Source of the DNA: Aaosphaeria pasadenensis
Taxonomy: Eukaryota; Ascomycota; Dothideomycetes; Pleosporales
NCBI GenBank assembly: GCA_022813625.1
Contig: JAKLMB010000014.1
Location: 879,275 to 943,274, forward strand
Length of the DNA stretch: 64,000 nucleotides
Direction of reading: 5' to 3'
The position numbers were made by a program, and so were the translations under genes. Below are positions 56,312-64,000 of this stretch, in pieces. Every line of letters begins with the position of its first letter. Position 1 is the first letter of the stretch. The notes under the pieces are model-generated. The model was not told the origin of the DNA and did not search any database. It saw only the letters and a list, made by a program, of their open reading frames with translations.

Positions 56312-56902
56312 GGTGTGCGGTACGCTTGCAGATTATTCTACAATGTGAAGATTGGATTTCAGCTAGTAGTTCCTTTGTTGTAAGTTTGTAGGCTGAGGTT
56401 AAGATGAGGGCTGTATAGGGAAATATGTGTTGGTGTATGCATGTACTCTGGCGGGGTAAAATTGACACACAAAATTTCGGAATTTCTTCCATTACACGTC
56501 AGAGTTTAGGGTGGCAGAAAATAATGAGCTAGCCGGGCGGTGAGCTGGGTGGTGAGCACCATGGTTACTCATTACTACATCAGAGAACAAAACAATAATA
56601 CCACACCAATCAGATAGTAATATGCCCAGGCCAACGAACGCTTGACTGAATGCTCAACAATAGTATGTGGTGTGCTCGATATCCATGCGGTATGGATCAA
56701 ACAAGTAGTTGTTCGTGCTGCAGTATGGATTAGGTACCTAGGTACCTACGATACAGTGGCTATCAAGTAAGATACCGTTCACTACCTAATTATATGTAAT
56801 GCTAAACCTACAAAACGCTTGCGCGTTACCCAATCCCAAAACCTCTAGTGATCAACCAAAACGCCTGGCAAGGAGATTCATCCGTAAAAGTGCAAATATA
56901 CA
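56312..56902. promoter_or_regulatory. Spacer with RIO1 promoter
   Basis: This 591-base stretch holds the RIO1 promoter and the 3' region of ATG17. It contains palindromic TAGGTACCTA-type motifs at about 56731-56752, similar to those at 59.0-59.3 kb. Confidence 0.5.
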
Positions 56903-58470
56903 TCACATTCTCCTCTTCACCCGTGTCAACGCCCGTTCAACAACATTCCTGCCCAGTTGGGGTATACTCTGTACCGTCCGGTGCGGCTCTTCTCCATCCA
57001 TGTGTTCGTGGCCTTCTTCCTCCTCTCCCTCTGGTTCAATACTGACGGCACGAACCTCATACCTGCGCGGTGGATCTCGTAGACCAGGCCAGATGTCCAA
57101 TGGGAGAAAGTCCCCTTGCGTCAATGTGAATTGCTCTCTCGATCGCTCGTCTTCGGAATGGAGCTTATCCAATTCCTTCTGGGCCTCTTCTGCTTTGCGT
57201 TTGGCCTTCTCGTGCCTTCGTCTTCGTGAGGCGATTTCGACCAACAACTCTGCATAGGCAAGGTCGAATCTTTCGTAGAACTCTCTCTGGTTCTCCCATT
57301 CCTCGATTCCACTCAGTAGGGTGGGCCGTGTATCCTCGAGCCACGCAGCGTGGAACGAGCGGGAGGTTGTGATGTGATCCTTCACCTCGACGGCCACACG
57401 CGAGATCATCTGGAGAATGGTATTCAGCGCCGACCCCTCACTTCTAAGATGGGTGACATGATTCTCAATCTGCGAGAGGAGGAAGGTCATCTCGGAGCCT
57501 CTGTCGCGAATCTCCGAGACGACGTCCTCGACTTCTCTTGCATCGCGCGCCATCACGCTGAGCATTTCATGACGTTCTTCCTCCGTCATGGGTTCAGGCG
57601 GTGGCACGGAGAAGTCGTCGCCAGATGGAATCGGCGCATCACCCGTCGCCTGTGTCGCGGCTGCCGAGCCGCCCTCGGTGTGTCGCAAAGCGGTCACGCA
57701 AAGGTCATAGTGGCGGACGAGCGACTGGAAGGCCTGTGCCGCCTCTTTGGCATGTGCTTCCAGATCGTGATACAGAGTTGGTATGGGGCTGGGGTTCGAG
57801 GCTGTGGCGGGCGAGTTGGGGACGTTGTCTATGGAAGAGTGGAGGTTCTCCATCGCGGTGTCGTAGGAGTCATTGCTGTCGCCGAGGGTCGATCGGGCCT
57901 CGTTGTAGCGATCTATGCATGCACGGAGGGAATCTTTGAGATTAGTCACGGTAGCGTTGTCTATGAAGTCGAGGAGGTGTTTCTGGGGGGTGCCGGCGGG
58001 TTGGAGGACGGATTCTATGGGGGTGTCACGGAGCACAGCGAGTGTAGAGTTCAGGCCGGCGAAGGAAGTGTCTAGATCATGAAGGAGTTGCTATTCATAT
58101 AGATTAGCATAGGGCTCAAGTCGGAGGTGAGATGGTTTTAAGCTGCAGCCTCGCTCACCTTGAATTCTGTCTGCACCTCAGCCTCGACGAGGTCTATACC
58201 TCGCCGAACGGCCTCGAGTGCATCTACCTGCTCATCGACGATGTTCCTGATGGACAGGTTCTTCGCTGCGAGGATGGCGTTTTCCTCTAGGAGCTCGCGT
58301 GCGGTTGTGACGATGTCATTGGCGCGCCACAGAATGGTCTGGGAGTTTAGGGAACGCTTGGAGGCTACGAAATGGGTGACGAGGTCTTCGAGGGTCTGCG
58401 GGCGATCATGATAGACGGATGGGGAGCCTCGACTGCTGGTGGACGAAGCTGGGGATTGTGGTGATGCCAT
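56903..58470 (-). CDS. ATG17: Autophagy scaffold Atg17
   Basis: Two exons, 58470..58159 and 58090..56903 (68-nt intron, donor GTGAGC), give 499 residues. The protein is helical throughout with long amphipathic segments (LVTHFVASKRSLNSQTILWRAN, LYHDLEAHAKEAAQAFQSLVRHYDLCV, EEWENQREFYERFDLAYAELLVEIASRRRRHEKAKRKAEEAQ), as expected for the crescent-shaped Atg17 scaffold. Length fits the family. Atg17 joins Atg29-Atg31 and Atg13 to start starvation-induced autophagy. The C-terminal tail after a TQGDFLPLDIWPGL motif is characteristic of fungal Atg17. The single-ORF start within exon 2 is incomplete; exon 1 adds 104 residues. Confidence 0.93.
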
Positions 58471-60860
58471 CAGGCTAGGATGGGGAGAGAGATAGACACG
58501 AGTAGGAGGTGGGAGATGGGAGAGAGGAGAGATTGTGATAGGACCGGAAGGGCAGATGGAGCATCACCGGATGCCGCAGCAGCTTGATTGGGAAGTTGGA
58601 ACGAGTCGCGGACGTTGGCGGTGGATAGTATCACTCTCTAGTACCGTAACTAGCATGGTGAACTACATGATAGTGATAGTAGTTAGTTAGGTGAATGAGG
58701 GAGGTAACAATCACAAACAATAACTTGACGTGACCATCAAAGATTCAGGTTCAGGCTACCATGAGACGAGACGAGACAAGACGAGCACAACCATAGCTAT
58801 CATACACTAGCCACTCTTGTACTAGCATCATACTCCACTAATCTTTATCAAGTCTAGTGGAAACAGCTTCAAACCACGCTTAGCTTAGCTTAGCTTGGGA
58901 GGCACGTGAGCGGATAGGGGGGTCGTGCCGTGACCTCCAGCCAATCGGTTTCGTGCAGTCGAAAACACCGGGTCACGTGTCGTATCCAACCCTTTCATCT
59001 CAAAGGAATTCGTCACTCGAGACGGGGAACAATGGCCAATTCATTCACTAGATTACCGGACGGAGTACCTAGGTAACGTCTATGAAGTTAGGTAGGTAGT
59101 CCGTCATAGTGACTACCTAGGCTACGAGTACCTAGGTACTTACACCTACCTACTCGTACCTTAGGTACCTGAAGCAAGAATGACTGTAGAGACTGAATTT
59201 TTGAGAACTTTACGAACGAATTACTCTGTACTGTGCACCTAGGTAACTAGTGACGAATGGGTACATGTACAGTAAGTACATGTACCTAGATGGGTACGTA
59301 AATTGCCAAGTAGCGCAGGTACTGCGGTACTCACCCACTCGTATCTGAAGAGATTATTAAAAAGTCTGATCGCCTCCACTCCACTCCATTAGTATTCTAT
59401 GTAATATAATGTGTGTGTAGTATAATGATGCAATTGTCCATTGTGGAGCCCTCACGAGGAGAAGGAGAAGAGTTTTTCGTCTTCCCTTCTCTTCTCTTCT
59501 AGGCACGAGTATTACTTTTTTCTTTTCTTGCTCTGGATTTTCTTTTCCGCGCGGGTGACGATGGTGTGATTAACAAATCGGAAAGGGTCTGGCTGGCCCT
59601 GCAGAGTCATAGTCGCAGTCGTAGTCATAGTCAAAGTCATGTAGCGTTTCGCTAACTAGTTGTTATTGTGTGGAGAAGCCTGACAATTTATGAATTCTCC
59701 GATGACAATTGGAAATGCTACATAATTGTATACACATTACTCCGTGTTGTGCAGTGTGCATAGGGCAGACTGGTAGATGATGGAAGATTCAGGAACAGGT
59801 CGAATTGCATTGCATTGCATCGCATCGCATCGTTCTAGATCGAACTGTGGAATATCAGAGGGATATACTCCATAGATGATTACTCCGTATAATAATGTTG
59901 ATATGGTAATTAATGATAAATTGTTACTGTTACTGTGCACGGAGACTGGAGTAGACACACAATTGGAATACACGAAAGAGGCGAATGAAGATGCAAAATG
60001 TCTTGGCTATGGCGTGCGATTTCGTCTTTCCGGCAGGCGAGACAACCCGCCCCTCCTTCGCTCCTTCCCCCCCGGACATTCACTCACAGTAGCTAACTAG
60101 GGCAAGTACCCACGTACCTAAACTATTATTGCGCCATCCAACCTCACCTCACCTCTCCCGGCCTCAACCACCACCACCTACTGCCACCACCTATCGCAAA
60201 AACAAACATCACCAACGAACTCACGACTCACGAGCCTCATCCCATCTCCCTCTATCATCCACCCGGCACCCCCCCACACTACACCGATCCAATCCCCGGT
60301 CGCCACTACCGAGTACCTATCAAAAAACCAGTCCCGCCCACCTTTCACTACCTCGTACTCACACACTTCAACATACAAACGCTTCGTATCGTCGCCATAT
60401 CTCAACATCCTCGCTCTTTCGCTCTTTATACTACTACATACTCCGTACTACGTACACTCTTCACCTTGGAATACGAGCAATTCCATACCCTTCCATCCCT
60501 CTTTATCTTGCTCATCATTACCCCGGAACTACCATCCCCCTGGTGCCACCTCAAATCGCATCACAGCACGCCATCCGCTACTCAGATCTCGACAACTCCC
60601 CCTCCGCCCTCTCCCCTCACCTTCACCGACTCGATCCCAGCCTACGTTCCTAGACGAGTCGCCTCCTATTTCTCATCATCATCATTATCCTCCTCTTCTC
60701 ACCGCGCGTCTCATGTGTAATCCGCAGCAGGGACCTTCATAGGGACCCTTGCGTCCGTCCGATATCCCATCATCCCCGATCCCTCCTCTCTCGATCCTCC
60801 GCCTCCGCCTAGATATCCTGGTTACCATTCGGGCCATCCATTTGCTCTTCGTCGCCTAAA
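58471..60860. other. 2.4-kb spacer with repeats
   Basis: This spacer separates divergent ATG17 and MET30-like genes. It contains short microsatellite-like runs (GCTTA at about 58878-58896, AGTC-type at about 59605-59640, ATTGC/ATCGC at about 59806-59830) and palindromic CCTAGG motifs at 59061-59295. Its right part should be the promoter and long leader of the MET30-like gene, with a 174-codon upstream ORF at 60129-60653. Confidence 0.5.
59061..59295. repeat. Palindromic CCTAGGTA motif cluster
   Basis: Several copies of (GT)ACCTAGGTA and related TAGGTACCT/TACCTACC strings occur in both orientations at about 59065, 59115, 59128, 59163, 59238 and 59283. The motif is self-complementary at its core, so the cluster could form cruciforms or be a remnant of a palindromic repeat family. 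Confidence 0.6.
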
Positions 60861-63217
60861 ATGGCGTCAAATACCACACGTACCATCGAAACTGTCGCAA
60901 CCGATCACTCTCACTTCTCAACAACCGTGCCTTCCAGTACCACCCAGTCCAAGAGAAGGCGCTTGTCCTGGCGTACCCAGCTTCCCCGTCCTTCCGACGA
61001 CATGGCGACTACTACTACTACTTCTACTTCTACCGCTACCGCTACTTCTTCTACCCCTTCCAACTCCACAATACCTACCTCCGATCCCCACACCGCTCTG
61101 TTGCATGGCCATGACCACGAAGGCCTCATAGAGCGCGCAAGACATCAGAACGACTTTGAAAATGACCACACAATTGATCAGAAAGACGACGCCTTTCTGA
61201 AAGCAACCGCCTCTAAGAATCTCGAGAAAATGATCACTCCCTACCTTACCCACCATATCCCCCAGCAGTACCATCCCCTCGGAGGTGACTCGCATATCCA
61301 TCACACCCAATCCCCCTCCAGTCCAACCAGCGGTGGAAACACAAAGTACTGCTACCGCCACAGGCCTGACCTGCTGTGCAGAAGGCAGGCCGACGAGCCG
61401 TCCATGGAGCAGTTGCAGCAGGTATGTCTTGAAGACGACCAATCGTCCTTGCTGCCTTCACTAACCAAGTACTACAGGAGCTCGGGAGAGAATCCCAAGA
61501 AGACCAGCAGAGCATCGCCAATGTCTGGTCCATCTTCTCCGCTGCCCCCTCGAAACACCGCAACCTCATGCTCCAGGGCATTCTCGCACAGTGTTGCTTC
61601 CCTCAACTGTCCTTCATCTCCTCGTCCGTTCGCAACCTCATCAAGATCGACTTCCTTGCCGCCTTGCCCACCGAACTCGCTTTCCAAATCCTCTGCCATC
61701 TCGACACCACGTCGTTATGCAAGGCCGCGCAAGTGAGCCGGAAATGGAGGCAGCTTGCCGACGACGACGTTGTATGGCACAAGATGTGCGAGCAACACAT
61801 CGACCGCAAGTGTACAAAGTGCGGCTGGGGTCTGCCACTGCTCGATCAGCGAAGGCTAAGGACCGAGAAGAGACGGATACAATTGCGCGCATCAGGACGA
61901 GGATTGAATGAATGGTCGCCTGACCTCACACCCCTGCCAGAGTCCTCCGATCACCCACCTTCCCTCCCCCGCGAGGAATCAGATCTTTCCGATGAGACCT
62001 GTGGCTCTAAGCGCCCTGCCTCGGACATCTCGAGTTCCCCCGAAATATCCTCCAAGCGCCTGCGCACCGACAGTGGTAACGAGAATGAATTAACTTCCTT
62101 CGACCAACCCAAGACACGGCCGTGGAAGGACGTATACAAGGATCGGTTCAAGGTCGGTACTAACTGGAAGTATGGACGCTACTCAACCACGGTCCTGAAA
62201 GGTCACACTAATGGTGTGATGTGTCTGCAATTCGACGATCGAATCTTGATGACCGGATCTTACGATGCTACGGTTAGGATTTGGGACCTAGAGACTGGAT
62301 TGGAACTTCGAACGCTCACCGGACACACACAGGGCATTCGATGTCTTCAATTCGACGACTCTCGTCTCATCACGGGCAGCTTGGACAACACCATCAAGGT
62401 CTGGAATTGGAGGACCGGCGAGTGCATCAAAACTCTTCGTGCCCACTCTCGCGGCGTGATCGGCATCCACATGGCAGACAAGCTTCTTGCGTCTGGATCC
62501 TCCGACTGCAGCATCGTCGTTCATGACTTCAGCACCTATCAAAAGTTCTCCCTCCGCGGGCACTCGGACTGGGTCAACTCTGTCAAGGTCGATCTCCCAT
62601 CTCGTACGCTGTTCTCCGGCTCCGACGACTGCACGGTCAAGCTTTGGGATCTCGACACACATACATGCATAAGGACCTTTGAGGGGCACGTTGGTCAGAT
62701 CCAACAGGTGCTACCTCTTCCTGCCGACTTCGAGCTTGACGAGGCCGACTTTGGCCCGCACACTCACAATGATGCATCGGATGCAACATCGTCTGCGTCT
62801 GAGGCGGGAGACACCGAGCACGACGTCGTCCCAGATGCTCCCACCGAGCAGGTCTTCCCCAATGATCCCAGTCGGCCCGCCCCACCATCCTACATGCTTA
62901 CGGGTTCACTAGACGGCACCATTCGTTTGTGGCACGTTCCAACAGGCAGGTGCATTCACCGCTTCTTTGGCCACGTCGAAGGAGTATGGACGGTTGCTGC
63001 CGATACGCTCCGTCTCGTCTCTGGTGCGGAGGACAAGACGATCAAGATTTGGGACACACGCACCGGCAAGTGCGAGCGCACGCTGACTGGCCACACTGGC
63101 CCAGTCAACTGTGTTGGCTTGAGCGACTCGAGGCTGATCAGCGGAAGTATGGATGGCACTGTACGAGTCCACTGTTTCGTTTCCAACCGAGAGAAGGACG
63201 AGTGTTCGTCCAAGTAG
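60861..63217 (+). CDS. sconB: MET30/SconB-type F-box-WD40 protein
   Basis: Two exons, 60861..61421 and 61478..63217 (56-nt intron, donor GTATGT), give 766 residues. A Thr/Ser-rich N-terminus contains a run of Thr codons at about 61009-61040. The F-box is at about residues 246-287 ([32 protein letters not shown]), followed by a KCGWGLPLL segment typical of Met30. Seven WD40 repeats start at about residue 400 ([22 protein letters not shown]) and end near 755, with an acidic insert between blades 5 and 6. As the substrate receptor of an SCF ubiquitin ligase it targets the sulfur-metabolism bZIP activator when sulfur is plentiful. A long leader precedes it. Confidence 0.93.
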
Positions 63218-63876
63218 ATTAGCGGATTGTCTCATCGGCGTGACCTATCACGTCACATGTTCAACAATATCAACCCTTCTTGGGATTATTTCTGTCGTAC
63301 AGGATAGCTGGCATGGTATACCATCTATGTTGTCGTCCTATTACTGCTACATTAGCGAGGCGTGTTGTACTTATATATTGGGTTCGCTGCTGGCTACAAA
63401 ATTCTACAGGGCTCAGCCAGCAGCCGGGGTGATGGGGCGTCTACTGTCACACATTTTTCAATAGGAGTTTGGAGACAAGGAAGGGAGATCCATCGATCCG
63501 AGAAAAGGGTTTTCAGTTATCTGACCAAGTGTATTCGCTTGACGGTGTGCTTCTTACCGTAACACACACTTTCCGAATGAAATGTAATAATTCTTTCACA
63601 CTTCCTTTGCTCTTACCTTGACCTTCGATGTGTTTATCATTCTATGCATTTCGAACTCTACTTACGGTTGGTGGACTGTCGTGTCTCTGGTACCCTTTCT
63701 CCCTCTTCCGTCTCAGCCCACTTTTGACGTCTTCCTCCACCCGGTTGGCATGAGAGCAGCATAGGCACTAATCATAATCCCCCAGATTGGAGTACTTATA
63801 GATAAGATGTACATGGATTCAATCACTTAGTCAGCCAGTCTTCCGTCATGGCCAACACACGTCTGTGTGTAAGGTA

Positions 63877-63910
<34 letters not shown>

Positions 63911-64000
63911 TTTTTTTTAAAAACCACCAAGTGAACCTTTTTTGTAGAGATTGTTTATTGGGACGGGATGTTTTTTATTCCAAAGATTGTTGGGTTTGGG
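63218..64000. other. 3' region ending in low-quality sequence
   Basis: This is the 3' region of the MET30-like gene. ORFs here are unsupported. A poly-G run (63880-63908) and T-rich sequence at 63911-63975 mark poor or repetitive sequence near the window edge. Confidence 0.5.
63880..63908. repeat. Poly-G homopolymer, 29 bases
   Basis: An uninterrupted run of 29 G residues is followed by CATTTTTTTTAAAAA. Such long G runs are rare in fungal genomes and can be sequencing artefacts, for example dark cycles in two-colour chemistry or a contig end. Confidence 0.9.

Noticed and set aside
61005..61040. Run of ACT/ACC-type triplets (microsatellite-like)
   Set aside because: It lies within the coding N-terminus of the MET30-like gene and encodes a Thr/Ser stretch; it is not a separate repeat element.

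Overview
The window comes from a nuclear chromosome of a filamentous ascomycete (Pezizomycotina). Genes carry short introns, mostly 45-105 nt, with GTAAGT/GTATGT/GTGAGT-type donors and CTAAC/CTAAT-like branch sites. Gene families typical of these fungi are present: a Zn2Cys6 regulator, a SconB/Met30 F-box-WD40 protein, Atg17, a CmcJ-like enzyme relic and a NACHT-WD40 relic. I cannot name the species. No rRNA, tRNA or CRISPR array was seen. Most gene models below were assembled by hand by joining exons at splice sites that keep the frame and restore family motifs.

Region 1 (1-9.2 kb) looks like a carbohydrate-use block: a GHL6-like glycoside hydrolase (cut by the left edge), a YdfG-type SDR, a sugar-porter MFS transporter and a secreted GH79-like glycosidase, in alternating orientation. 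Region 2 (9.8-13.85 kb) is a gene graveyard. Four adjacent relics are recognisable but broken by stops, frameshifts and lost splice sites: a fructosamine-kinase-like gene, a NACHT-WD40 fragment, a CmcJ/NvfI-like gene and a threonine-aldolase-like gene. Both flanks are intact.

Region 3 (14.7-26.4 kb) has two lineage-type genes, then a possible small pathway: a DHA1-like MFS transporter, a phytanoyl-CoA-dioxygenase-like enzyme, a regulator with both C2H2 fingers and a Zn2Cys6 cluster, and a FAD monooxygenase. Region 4 (27-52.5 kb) mixes housekeeping genes (Doa1/PLAA, Pet191, a Yeh1-like lipase) with accessory ones: a BTB protein with a 647-nt intron, a DHA2 drug-type exporter, two small cysteine-rich secreted proteins, a secreted aspartic-protease-like protein, a RING-H2 protein with a signal peptide, and the most unusual gene of the window. 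That gene is an intronless 1173-codon ORF that fuses a methyltransferase-like domain, a FAD-linked oxidase, a phosphomevalonate-kinase-like P-loop domain and a phosphoribosyltransferase.

Region 5 (54.6-63.2 kb) is conserved core: RIO1 kinase, ATG17 and a MET30/sconB orthologue, separated by repeat-rich spacers. The right end holds a 29-base G homopolymer, which suggests poor sequence quality there.
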